Origin: Pseudomonadota bacterium | GTDB taxonomy: Bacteria; Pseudomonadota; Gammaproteobacteria; Pseudomonadales; Oceanobacteraceae | DNA: 5,798 bases | NCBI GenBank assembly: GCA_023399105.1 | Contig: JAEWQT010000068.1 | Span: 1 to 5,798, forward strand | Direction: 5' to 3' | In this document: positions 1 to 5,613 of the stretch, one piece after another | How the letters are laid out: each line of letters starts with the position of its first letter | Position numbering within the stretch: the stretch's first letter is position 1 | Translations under genes and position numbers: made by a program | The notes under the pieces: model-generated | The model's database searches: none | Seen by the model: only the letters and a program-made list of their open reading frames with translations | What the model was told of the DNA's origin: nothing

Positions 1-84
1 GAGAATCCAATTTAAACTCATGTATCCGCCCTAATTTGAAGAAACGTCGCAGACTACGTAAGACGACAATGCTTCATAACGGTT
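1..84 (+). other. 23S-5S internal transcribed spacer (3' part)
   Basis: This stretch directly precedes the 5S rRNA gene and has no coding frame. I do not see the conserved 3' end of 23S rRNA in it, so the 23S gene probably ends to the left of the window. The last bases read TTCAT-AACGGT (73-83) just before the 5S start. A nearly identical TTCAT-TT-AACGGT occurs at 254-266, which matters for interpreting the downstream 5S debris. That this is rrn spacer is inferred from its position. Confidence 0.75.
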
Positions 85-203
85 TGCTTGACGACCATAG
101 AGCTGTGGAACCACCTGAATCCATTCCGAACTCAGAAGTGAAACGCAGTATCGCCGATGGTAGTGTGGGGTTTCCCCATGTGAGAGTAGGTCATCGTCAA
201 GCT
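85..203 (+). rRNA. rrf: 5S ribosomal RNA
   Basis: This is a complete 5S rRNA gene of about 119 nt, the component of the large ribosomal subunit that forms part of the central protuberance. The terminal helix I is visible: GCTTGACGA at 86-94 pairs perfectly with TCGTCAAGC at 194-202. The conserved loop segment CCGAACTCAGAAGTGAAAC lies at 126-144, and the GGTAGTGTGGGG...CCCCATGTGAGAGTAGG block typical of gammaproteobacterial 5S is at 159-190. The gene is the last one of an rRNA operon whose 16S and 23S genes lie outside the window, and an intrinsic terminator follows it at once. The exact mature ends could shift by one or two bases. Confidence 0.96.
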
Positions 204-216
204 CTTAAATAAAACA

Positions 217-246
217 CCCCGCTAGGTACGCCTAGCGGGGTTTTTT
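217..246 (+). terminator. rrn operon intrinsic terminator T1
   Basis: A perfect 10-bp stem (CCCCGCTAGG 217-226 with CCTAGCGGGG 231-240) closes on a TACG tetraloop and is followed by six T residues. It lies 13 bp after the 5S gene. The stem is preceded by AAATAAAACA, so there is also an A-rich tract on the 5' side, and some bidirectional action is possible. Confidence 0.93.
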
Positions 247-253
247 ATTTCAG

Positions 254-407
254 TTCATTTAACGGTCTGGCCGTCTGTCACCGTATAACGGGCTGTCCCA
301 TGTGACAAAATCGCCGGGAGCGATTTTGGACAGCTTTAGCTGCCCGCAGGGTGAGTGCCAGGATGGCACGAATCATTGTAGGTCATCGTCAAGCTCTTAA
401 ATAAAAC
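254..407 (+). pseudogene. Degenerate second 5S rRNA copy interrupted by a REP-like element
   Basis: Positions 378-408 repeat 186-216 exactly over 31 bp. They cover the last 18 bases of 5S rRNA plus the spacer leading to the terminator. The 5S body is missing. To the left, a GGG-CTGT-CCCATGTGA segment (290-305) resembles the 5S segment GGGGTTTCCCCATGTGA (167-183), and TTCAT-TT-AACGGT (254-266) resembles the junction sequence just before the intact 5S (73-83). Between CATGTGA and the tail sits a palindromic element of about 70 bp. My reading is a tandem 5S duplicate that lost its middle and carries an insertion. The 31-bp repeat is certain. The left half of the homology is weak, so the left boundary is tentative. 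Confidence 0.6.
299..377 (+). repeat. REP-like palindromic element, copy A
   Basis: This imperfect-palindrome element contains a run of hairpins. The first is AAAATCGC (307-314) with GCGATTTT (320-327). A short CAGC/GCTG stem follows (331-334 with 339-342), then the block GCTGCCCGCAGGG (339-351), then GTGCCA (355-360) with TGGCAC (364-369). It starts with CATGTGAC and ends near AATCATTG. Copy B at 493-560 shares GGACAGC, GCTGCCCGCAGGG and GGCACGA-TCA in the same order. The short length, multiple stems and two local copies resemble bacterial REP/BIME-type elements. Membership in a genome-wide family is inferred. Confidence 0.7.
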
Positions 408-408
408 A
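378..408 (+). repeat. 31-bp perfect direct repeat of 5S tail and terminator leader
   Basis: This segment is identical to 186-216. It consists of the 3' strand of 5S helix I (ending TCATCGTCAAGCT) plus CTTAAATAAAACA. After each copy comes an intrinsic terminator, and after each terminator the sequence again reads TTTATTT(T)CAG. The repeat unit therefore includes the terminator framework even though the terminator stems differ in sequence. Confidence 0.95.
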
Positions 409-438
409 GCCCGGTAGCAGATGCTACCGGGCTTTTTT
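408..438 (+). terminator. Second rrn-distal intrinsic terminator T2
   Basis: AGCCCGGTAGCA (408-419) pairs with TGCTACCGGGCT (422-433) in an 11- to 12-bp perfect stem with a very small loop, and the T tract runs through 438. It follows the duplicated 5S tail at the same spacing as T1 follows the real 5S. It may act as a backup terminator between the rrn operon and the convergent tRNA-Phe/yggX genes. Confidence 0.92.
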
Positions 439-492
439 ATTTTCAGATTTCGGCAATACTGCTGTTACTGAGTACGGGGCAGCGCAGCGGTT

Positions 493-560
493 CATGTGAC
501 TGATCCGTCCGGAACGGATCAGGACAGCCATAGGCTGCCCGCAGGGCGGCACGAGTCACT
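493..560 (+). repeat. REP-like palindromic element, copy B
   Basis: This is a better-preserved copy of the element at 299-377. The outer arms GTGAC (496-500) and GTCAC (555-559) are complementary. Inside are TGATCCGT (501-508) with ACGGATCA (514-521), CAGCC (525-529) with GGCTG (533-537), and the alternative stem GCCC-GCA-GGGC (537-547). The first hairpin's arms share little sequence with copy A, yet both form perfect 8-bp stems around a 5-nt loop (CCGGA here, CGGGA in copy A). The GTGCCA/TGGCAC hairpin of copy A is shortened here to GGCACGA. Confidence 0.72.
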
Positions 561-578
561 GTGGGACATCGTCAAGGT
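561..578 (+). pseudogene. Short third 5S-tail fragment
   Basis: GTGGGACATCGTCAAGG follows REP copy B directly. CATCGTCAAG (567-576) matches the 3' end of 5S rRNA (192-201), and the junction bases (CACTGTGGGA here, CATTGTAGGT after copy A) align as well. No terminator follows. The match is short, but its position after the REP copy, as in the first composite, makes chance similarity unlikely. Confidence 0.5.
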
Positions 579-580
579 TC

Positions 581-710
581 CATGTGAACTAATCAATCAA
601 CAAAGCTGATTGAACAGCTGGCTTTCGGCATCAAACTCTTTACTGGTTATCTTGGTGAGACTTTTATAATTTCACCTTCTTCGATGACACTGATACAAAA
701 TTACGGGTAA
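581..710. other. Intergenic stretch without a recognised gene
   Basis: This AT-rich segment separates the rrn debris from the tRNA-Phe terminator. I see no coding frame and no RNA gene. A TATAAT lies at 665-670 on the + strand without an acceptable -35 partner, inside a weak GGTGA...TCACC inverted repeat (654-658 with 672-676). The start, CCATGTGAAC at 580-589, again recalls the CATGTGA motif of 5S and the REP copies, but nothing further matches. Confidence 0.6.
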
Positions 711-743
711 TAAAAAAGCCCGCATATTGCTATGCAGGCTTTT
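711..743 (-). terminator. tRNA-Phe intrinsic terminator
   Basis: Read on the - strand, a 10-bp stem (717-726 with 731-740) with one G-U wobble and a GCAA tetraloop is followed by six U residues (complement of A712-717). It starts about 13 bp after the tRNA 3' end. Four T residues at 740-743 on the + strand could give weaker termination of the opposing rrn transcription. Confidence 0.9.
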
Positions 744-752
744 AGTATTCAG

Positions 753-828
753 TGGTGCCCAGAGGCGGAATCGAACCACCGACACGCGGATTTTCAATCC
801 GCTGCTCTACCGACTGAGCTATCTGGGC
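753..828 (-). tRNA. tRNA-Phe (GAA)
   Basis: The - strand folds into a standard 76-nt tRNA with encoded CCA (complement of TGG 753-755). The acceptor stem GCCCAGA pairs with TCTGGGC, the D arm contains AGCTCAGTCGGTAGAGC, and the T arm contains GGTTCGATTCC. The anticodon loop TTGAAAA gives GAA, which reads the phenylalanine codons UUC and UUU. It is a single-gene unit with its own promoter (866-894) and terminator (711-743), downstream of yggX on the same strand. No direct repeat of its 3' end is visible in the window, so nothing suggests an integrated element here. Confidence 0.98.
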
Positions 829-865
829 ATTTCAGGAACAACGTGTTGTTCTTGAATTGGCGCGT

Positions 866-894
866 ATTAAACCCGTTGGTCGTTGGAGTGTCAA
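866..894 (-). promoter_or_regulatory. Sigma-70 promoter of tRNA-Phe
   Basis: On the - strand TTGACA (889-894) is a perfect -35 box, followed after exactly 17 bp by TTTAAT (866-871), five of six matches to TATAAT. The bases after it, ACGCGCC, form a GC-rich discriminator, the pattern associated with stringent (ppGpp) control of stable RNA promoters. Transcription should begin near 858-860, giving a leader of about 30 nt that contains a short GAACAA/TTGTTC hairpin (836-851). The promoter sits in the gap after the yggX stop codon. Confidence 0.88.
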
Positions 895-909
895 CCCCTC
901 TATTTCACT

Positions 910-1188
910 TTATTTATCTTTATTTTCAGGAACATAGCCCTCGGCTGCATCGAACTCCTGACCGCTCAGAAAGCGCTCACGTTGCTCGGTCAGATATTTC
1001 CGGGCTTGCATATCCATCATGTTCAGGTGTTTTTCATTAATCAGTCGCGTCTGGTGTTCTGTCCATTCGGTCCAGGCTTTTTTTGAAATTGTTTGCAGAA
1101 TTTCCTCGCCCTTTGGACCCGGGAACGGGGCGGTAGCCAGTGCTTCAAGCTCTTGCTGATATTTTTTGCAAAATACAGTGCGGGTCAT
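910..1188 (-). CDS. yggX: YggX-family Fe(II)-trafficking / oxidative damage protection protein
   Basis: The 92-residue protein matches the small cytoplasmic YggX family in length and motifs. It begins MTRTVFC with the conserved Cys7, then has PGPKGEEI (23-30), the hallmark ISKKAWTEW (34-42), [10 protein letters not shown] (49-58) and a C-terminal EGYVPE (83-88). Family knowledge: YggX protects Fe-S clusters from oxidants and is proposed to take part in iron trafficking; in E. coli it belongs to the SoxRS-linked oxidative response. The ATG start is preceded by AAAGGA (1195-1200) six bases upstream, inside mutY. The start overlaps the mutY stop as ATGA, so the two genes are very likely translationally coupled. 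No intrinsic terminator is visible between the stop and the tRNA-Phe promoter, so read-through into the tRNA is possible. Confidence 0.96.
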   Translation of the reverse strand: MTRTVFCKKYQQELEALATAPFPGPKGEEILQTISKKAWTEWTEHQTRLINEKHLNMMDMQARKYLTEQRERFLSGQEFDAAEGYVPENKDK

Positions 1189-2252
1189 GGATATTCCTTT
1201 GTGCTCTGTTGCTGCAGCAGCATTTTAACCGGAGCTGCGAGGCCAATGTTGTCGGGTGTGACGGGATTGTACCAGCAGTGATTCGGATTGTCGGTTTCCT
1301 GCACCGTTGCCGGATGTCGTTGCAGCCGGAATACCACAGGCTGAATATGCAGATGGTAGTGACTGAACGTGTGTCGGAACGCCGGTAATTCCTGTTCTGC
1401 GGCTTCTGTACCGGGTAACAGGCGCTGAACCATCAGTCTGGCTGCTTCTCGGTCGGTACATTCCGGAAAACTCCACAAGCCGCCCCAGATTCCTTGCTGC
1501 GGACGTTGCTGCAGAAAATATGCACCGGCCGGATTGCTGATCATGATCAGGATTGTATGTTTTTCGGGTTTGGCTTTTTTCGGCTTGCTGTTGGGGAATT
1601 GCGCTGGATTGCCGGTTTTCAGGCCGAGGCATTGGGGCTGTAATGGACAGATACCGCAGGCGGGCTTGCTGCGGGTACAGAGGGTAGCGCCAAGATCCAT
1701 CATGGCCTGGGTGTACTGTCGCGAGCTGTGGTTTGGTGTAAGCTCTTCTGCCAGTGACCAGAGTTGTTTTTGTACCTGAGCATCGCCGGGCCAGCCGGAT
1801 ATCGCAAAGCAACGGGTCAGCACTCGTTTTACGTTGCCATCCAGAATCGGGGCATGAATGCCCATGCTGATGGAAGCAATCGCGGCGGCGGTTGAGCGGC
1901 CAATACCCGGCAAGGTGGCCAGTTGCTCAACGGAACGCGGAAACTCGCCCTGGTATTCGCTAATAATGGCTTTGGCGCAGGCATGCAGGTTGCGGCCGCG
2001 GGCGTAATAGCCGAGACCGGTCCAGAGATGCAGGACTTCATCTTGGGCCGCCGCCGCCAGGCTGTGCACATCCGGGAAGCGTTGCATAAAACGCTCAAAG
2101 TATGGAATAACCGTACTAACCTGTGTTTGTTGCAGCATGATTTCCGATACCCACACCCGGTAAGGATTAATCTGTTGTTGCCACGGCAGGTGTTTACGTC
2201 CGTGTTGTTCGTACCAGAGAAGAACAGCGTCGCTGAAGTGTTGTTGTGTCAT
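1185..2252 (-). CDS. mutY: A/G-specific adenine DNA glycosylase MutY
   Basis: MutY removes adenine mispaired with 8-oxoguanine, preventing G:C to T:A mutations in the GO base-excision repair system. The 355-residue product has the catalytic Glu37 in [10 protein letters not shown] (36-45), the helix-hairpin-helix [12 protein letters not shown] (114-125), and the catalytic Asp138 in [10 protein letters not shown] (136-145). The [4Fe-4S] ligands are Cys192, 199, 202 and 208 (C-X6-C-X2-C-X5-C). A Nudix-like C-terminal 8-oxoG recognition domain (about 233-350) includes FSHYH at 296-300. These positions agree with E. coli MutY numbering, which fixes ATG at 2252. The frame stays open upstream to 2411, but that extension overlaps the preceding gene and is not family-like. 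No clear Shine-Dalgarno precedes the start. The 67-bp gap to the upstream gene shows no terminator, so co-transcription is possible. Confidence 0.97.
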   Translation of the reverse strand: MTQQHFSDAVLLWYEQHGRKHLPWQQQINPYRVWVSEIMLQQTQVSTVIPYFERFMQRFPDVHSLAAAAQDEVLHLWTGLGYYARGRNLHACAKAIISEYQGEFPRSVEQLATLPGIGRSTAAAIASISMGIHAPILDGNVKRVLTRCFAISGWPGDAQVQKQLWSLAEELTPNHSSRQYTQAMMDLGATLCTRSKPACGICPLQPQCLGLKTGNPAQFPNSKPKKAKPEKHTILIMISNPAGAYFLQQRPQQGIWGGLWSFPECTDREAARLMVQRLLPGTEAAEQELPAFRHTFSHYHLHIQPVVFRLQRHPATVQETDNPNHCWYNPVTPDNIGLAAPVKMLLQQQSTKEYP

Positions 2253-2319
2253 GGTGTATCTGTTTGCATGGATCGGCGATGATTGACGCTCAGATCCGGT
2301 TGAGTGGATGGCTTGATCG

Positions 2320-4728
2320 CTACTCAGCGCGATGGCTTTGGTGTGCGCTGAGGAACTGATGCAGCTGAGGCAGGGATAATGGTCTGCTGAATAAATACCC
2401 CTGTCCCTCATCGCAGTTATTCCGGCGCAGGAAGTGTAATTGCTCTTCCGTTTCTACGCCTTCGGCAACCACCGTCATGCTCAGTTTATGCGCCATGGCA
2501 ATAACGGCTGCGGTAATGGCCATATCATTCTGATCGCCAGGAATGTCCATAACGAAGGATCGGTCTACCTTCAGCACATCGATCGGAAAACGTTTGATGT
2601 AGGCCAACGATGAGTAACCGGTACCAAAATCATCAATAGCGATCGAAATGCCGATTTTTTTAATCTCCTGCATCGTCAGGATGGCACTTTCGACATCCTC
2701 CATCAGGGTGCTTTCGGTCAGTTCCAGCTCCAGACACTGGGGCGGTATATTACTGATTTCAATGACGTTACGGATGCGCTGAAGCAGCTTCGGATCATTG
2801 AATTGTCGTGCTGACAGATTAACAGCAACCTTGGCGGTTGGTGGCAAGACTTTGCTGCGGATCAGCGAACTGATCTGGCGACAGCTTTGTTCCAGTACCC
2901 AGCTGCCGATGTCCAGAATTTGCCCGGTCTCTTCCGCGACCGGGATAAAGCGATCGGGGGGAATAAAGCCTTTTTCCGGATGATTCCAACGCAATAAGGT
3001 TTCAACTCCGGTGATGTGAAAATCAAACAAGCTGATTTTAGGCTGGAACACCAGGCTGAACTGTTCCCGGGTCAGTGCGTCGCCGATTTCTTTTTCCAGC
3101 GCCAGGTGCTCCAGAATAGAGCGGTTCATATCTTCTGAGAAAAACTGGAAGTTATTGCGTCCCATCTCCTTGGCGCGATACATGGCCAGGTCGGCATTTT
3201 TCATCAGCGTATTGGCGTCGGTTGAGTCATCCGGAGTTAAGGTAATACCAATGCTGACGGTTGTGATGATGTCCTGCCCTTTGATACGAATGGGTTTGGC
3301 CAGGGTGCGCAGCAGTTTTTCGGCCACGATCAATACGTCTGCACTTTGGCGGACATCGGTCAGCAGAATGGTGAACTCATCGCCGCCGATACGTGACACG
3401 GTATCGTTTTCCCTGACGGAGGATTGCAGCCGGTTGGCGACTTCCTTCAGCATCAGGTCGCCGGCATCATGCCCCATGGTGTCATTCACTCGTTTAAACT
3501 GATCCATATCCAGGAACAGCAGGGCCATGGATGATTTGTGACGCTGCGCCGTGATGACCGCTTTTTCGAGCCGGTTGCGGAACAGCCGGCGATTGGCCAA
3601 CCCCGTAAGCGGATCGTAAAACGCCAGATTTTCCATTTGCAGTTGTGCCGATTTCAGTTCGGAAATATCTGAAATAGCGCCCAGATAGCCCAGCAGCTCG
3701 CCCTGCCTATCGTGCAGGGCGCTGGCCAGAACCTGAATCCAGGTGTGCTCATGGGACTTGCCGGTCAGGCGGATTTCCAGAGCGAAGCTTTCCTGCTCAC
3801 AGGTCAGCTTATTCCAGGCCTGTTGTGCTTCGGTCAGATCATCGGGATGAATATGAGCAAACCAGTCGTGCAGAGAGGGCATTTCATCCGGAATATGGTG
3901 AATATCCCGCCAGCGCTGATTCACATACTGCAAGCGTTGCTTGGCATCAACCTGAAATATCCCTACCGGTGACAGTGCCGTTAATTTGCGGAAGCGTTCT
4001 TCACTGGTTTTCAGTGACGCATTTTCTTCTTCGACCGTACGCAGCAGAGCATTAAATAAATCGACCAGATCACCCAATTCATCATGGCTTTGTTTGTTCG
4101 CCCGGATTGAATAATCTTTTTTCAGCATGATATGGCGCAGGGTGTTCCCCAGCTCCTGTATCGGCCTTGCCACCACATTTTGCAGCTGGCTGGCGAGCAA
4201 AAAGGCCAGCATTACTGCGGTGACCAGAATCAGCACTGAAAAGAACAGAAATTGTCCCAGTCGTTGTAGCAGGCCAAGATGGCTGGCTTCAATGTACAGA
4301 GTGCCAATGGGCGCTTCGCCCAGCATAACCGGAAAGAACTGATAAAAATTCATCCCTTCGCTACCGTGTAGCTGGTGCAGTCTTTGCGGGCAGCGTGGCG
4401 CACTTTCCTGTGCTCCGGTATAGGCGGCGGCCAGTTCCTGATTGTCGGCGTAGATACAGCCACGGATAACACTGCTGTCCGCCGCCAGGGTATTCAGGTT
4501 GGTTTGCAGCATGGAGAAGTCGCTGAAGGTAAGAGCGGCACTGGCGCGGTTGGAAATGACTTCGCCCAGGATGGTCAGCTTTTTATCCACGTCCTGCCGG
4601 CTCAGATAGTATTCCAGCGAAATAAAAGCCAGGTTGGTAATAAGCAACGTCAGACCGGTGGTCAGCAGGGCAATGATCACCAGCTTGCGGCGTAGTGATT
4701 GGGTGTTTAGATGGCGGAAAAACAACAA
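2320..4728 (-). CDS. Membrane-bound CHASE8-like/HAMP/PAS/GGDEF/EAL cyclic-di-GMP protein
   Basis: This 802-residue inner-membrane sensor combines a diguanylate cyclase (two GTP to c-di-GMP) with a c-di-GMP phosphodiesterase. Order: TM1 (about 16-38); periplasmic sensor (39-157) resembling CHASE8, with [11 protein letters not shown] at 60-70; TM2 (158-181); HAMP (to about 232); short coiled coil; PAS/PAC (243-358); GGDEF domain (365-530); EAL domain (541-795). The cyclase signature RIGGDEF (446-452) is intact, and an RxxD inhibitory I-site (REND 439-442) lies five residues before GGDEF. The EAL motif reads ETL (576-578). The other phosphodiesterase residues are present: Asn637, Glu669, Glu672, Asp699-Asp700, Lys720, Glu756, Glu759 and Gln776. 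Both halves look catalytically competent; the net direction cannot be told from sequence. Two periplasmic cysteines (91 and 113) could form a disulfide. Translation starts at TTG. Confidence 0.94.
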   Translation of the reverse strand: MLFFRHLNTQSLRRKLVIIALLTTGLTLLITNLAFISLEYYLSRQDVDKKLTILGEVISNRASAALTFSDFSMLQTNLNTLAADSSVIRGCIYADNQELAAAYTGAQESAPRCPQRLHQLHGSEGMNFYQFFPVMLGEAPIGTLYIEASHLGLLQRLGQFLFFSVLILVTAVMLAFLLASQLQNVVARPIQELGNTLRHIMLKKDYSIRANKQSHDELGDLVDLFNALLRTVEEENASLKTSEERFRKLTALSPVGIFQVDAKQRLQYVNQRWRDIHHIPDEMPSLHDWFAHIHPDDLTEAQQAWNKLTCEQESFALEIRLTGKSHEHTWIQVLASALHDRQGELLGYLGAISDISELKSAQLQMENLAFYDPLTGLANRRLFRNRLEKAVITAQRHKSSMALLFLDMDQFKRVNDTMGHDAGDLMLKEVANRLQSSVRENDTVSRIGGDEFTILLTDVRQSADVLIVAEKLLRTLAKPIRIKGQDIITTVSIGITLTPDDSTDANTLMKNADLAMYRAKEMGRNNFQFFSEDMNRSILEHLALEKEIGDALTREQFSLVFQPKISLFDFHITGVETLLRWNHPEKGFIPPDRFIPVAEETGQILDIGSWVLEQSCRQISSLIRSKVLPPTAKVAVNLSARQFNDPKLLQRIRNVIEISNIPPQCLELELTESTLMEDVESAILTMQEIKKIGISIAIDDFGTGYSSLAYIKRFPIDVLKVDRSFVMDIPGDQNDMAITAAVIAMAHKLSMTVVAEGVETEEQLHFLRRNNCDEGQGYLFSRPLSLPQLHQFLSAHQSHRAE

Positions 4729-4736
4729 GGGTTGTT

Positions 4737-4740
4737 ACCT
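4737..4740 (-). promoter_or_regulatory. Shine-Dalgarno fixing a TTG start for the GGDEF/EAL gene
   Basis: On the - strand AGGT lies 8 bases before TTG at 4726-4728. An in-frame TAA (4735-4737) lies two codons above that TTG, so translation cannot begin earlier. The next in-frame ATG comes only after the first transmembrane segment. A second TTG (4723-4725) follows directly but has less favourable spacing (11 bases). The rare start codon probably lowers expression. Confidence 0.6.
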
Positions 4741-4798
4741 GCTCTGAGTGATTGGGTTGCCCGTTCGGTGCTTATCGTAGGGTTGAAAACAGATTCTC

Positions 4799-4828
4799 AG
4801 CTTAGAAAAAATAGGCGCTGATTGCCAA
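4799..4828 (-). promoter_or_regulatory. Candidate promoter for the GGDEF/EAL gene
   Basis: On the - strand TTGGCA (4823-4828, five of six matches to TTGACA) is followed after 18 bp by TAAGCT (4799-4804), which matches TATAAT at only three positions. A promoter is expected here because the terminator at 4837-4862 should stop transcription from the upstream gene. The -10 box is poor, so another promoter in 4741-4836 is equally possible. Confidence 0.3.
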
Positions 4829-4836
4829 CCCAAGTG

Positions 4837-4862
4837 AAAAAAAACTGGCCACAAGGGCCAGT
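4837..4862 (-). terminator. Intrinsic terminator of the MlaC-family gene
   Basis: On the - strand ACTGGCC (complement of 4856-4862) pairs with GGCCAGT (complement of 4844-4850) around a 5-nt loop and is followed by eight U residues (complement of A4837-4844). It lies about 30 bp after the stop codon and separates this gene from the cyclic-di-GMP gene. Confidence 0.92.
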
Positions 4863-4893
4863 AAGAAGGGAATGAATCAAGGAGAGTAATGCG

Positions 4894-5511
4894 TTAGTTT
4901 GCTGTTTGCTCGGCAAGTTCCGCCAGCAACGCATCCATGCTGATATTTTGCAGTCGTTCGTTCAGTTGATCACGATAGGTCTTAACCATGCCAAGACCGG
5001 CAATCACCGCATCATAAACCAGCCATCCGCTGTCAGAATTGGGTTTGTACAGACGGAAGTCGACTGGCACCAGGCTGCCATCCGTTTGTTTGACCGTACC
5101 TTTTACCAGCGCCCGGTCGCCGCTGTCGTTATAGCGCACTTCCTCGAAGCTGAATTGTTCGCCATTGAAGGCTTTGAACGCGCCGCTGTACGTGCGGATT
5201 TGCAGTTCAAGATAACGATCAATAAAGGCCTGACGCTGTTCCGGTGTGGCACGGCGCCAATGCTTGCCCAGAGCGCCCATGGCAATACGCTGCTGATCAA
5301 TCACCGGAACGATCCAGGTCATCACCAGTCGGCGGATTGCCTCATCCGTGCGTTGCTCTGGTGGCAGTTGATTCAGTTCATTGATAATACCGATGGTGGC
5401 CTGCTCGACCACCGTACGGGGATCTGCGGTCGTGGCTTGCACGCCGGCAGACAGAAAGACCGCTGCCACTATAATGACAAAGGCCGAGAAGGATTGCAGA
5501 GCGATTTTCAT
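4894..5511 (-). CDS. MlaC/Ttg2D-family periplasmic phospholipid-binding protein
   Basis: The 205-residue product has the length and pattern of the MlaC family, periplasmic carriers that move phospholipids between the outer-membrane MlaA complex and the inner-membrane MlaFEDB ABC transporter. A Sec signal peptide is clear: Lys2, a hydrophobic core (about 9-23) and VQA|TT, with cleavage after Ala26. Family-typical stretches are ALGKHWRRATPEQRQAFID (80-98), YLELQIRTYSGAF (100-112) and the C-terminal WLVYDAVIAGLGMVKTYR (163-180). I chose ATG 5511 because AAGG (5521-5524) lies 9 bases upstream and the signal peptide starts there; ATG 5535 would add eight residues. It is not flanked by mlaF, mlaE, mlaD or mlaB here and ends in its own terminator, so it is either a second, orphan MlaC-like carrier or the last gene of a broken-up locus. 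No convincing promoter was seen in 5512-5613. Confidence 0.9.
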   Translation of the reverse strand: MKIALQSFSAFVIIVAAVFLSAGVQATTADPRTVVEQATIGIINELNQLPPEQRTDEAIRRLVMTWIVPVIDQQRIAMGALGKHWRRATPEQRQAFIDRYLELQIRTYSGAFKAFNGEQFSFEEVRYNDSGDRALVKGTVKQTDGSLVPVDFRLYKPNSDSGWLVYDAVIAGLGMVKTYRDQLNERLQNISMDALLAELAEQTAN

Positions 5512-5613
5512 AAATGACAACCTTGTTTCACGCATTGCGGCAGTATGAGCAAGAGTGCTGCAGAATGAAAGCTGCCCGGCGTGAATGGCCTGTTGCCTGA
5601 ATGGAACGTTTCT

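Noticed and set aside
299..576. CRISPR-like array
   Set aside because: There are only two imperfect copies of a long multi-hairpin element, with a terminator between them and no uniform spacers.
665..670. TATAAT on the + strand as a promoter
   Set aside because: There is no acceptable -35 box 16-18 bp upstream and no gene downstream on this strand.
753..828. tRNA-Phe as an attachment site of an integrated element
   Set aside because: No direct repeat of the tRNA 3' end, no integrase and no foreign-looking gene are present in the window.
732..1040. A 102-codon open frame on the + strand over the tRNA-Phe and the yggX 3' end
   Set aside because: It runs through a tRNA gene, a promoter and the antisense of yggX, and its translation is not protein-like.
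1225..1812. A 195-codon - strand frame inside mutY
   Set aside because: It is an alternative frame fully inside mutY, whose catalytic residues and Fe-S cysteines are intact in the main frame.
4741..4836. A flagellar sigma-28 or sigma-54 promoter for the GGDEF/EAL gene
   Set aside because: CGATAA near 4772-4777 (- strand) resembles a sigma-28 -10 end, but no TAAAGTTT-like box lies at the right distance. TTGGCA at 4823-4828 has no GC doublet at the sigma-54 spacing.
4906..5517. A 203-codon open frame on the + strand covering the whole MlaC-like gene
   Set aside because: It is antisense to a clearly recognised gene with a signal peptide, family motifs, ribosome site and terminator, and its translation shows no family resemblance. 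It is a shadow frame.
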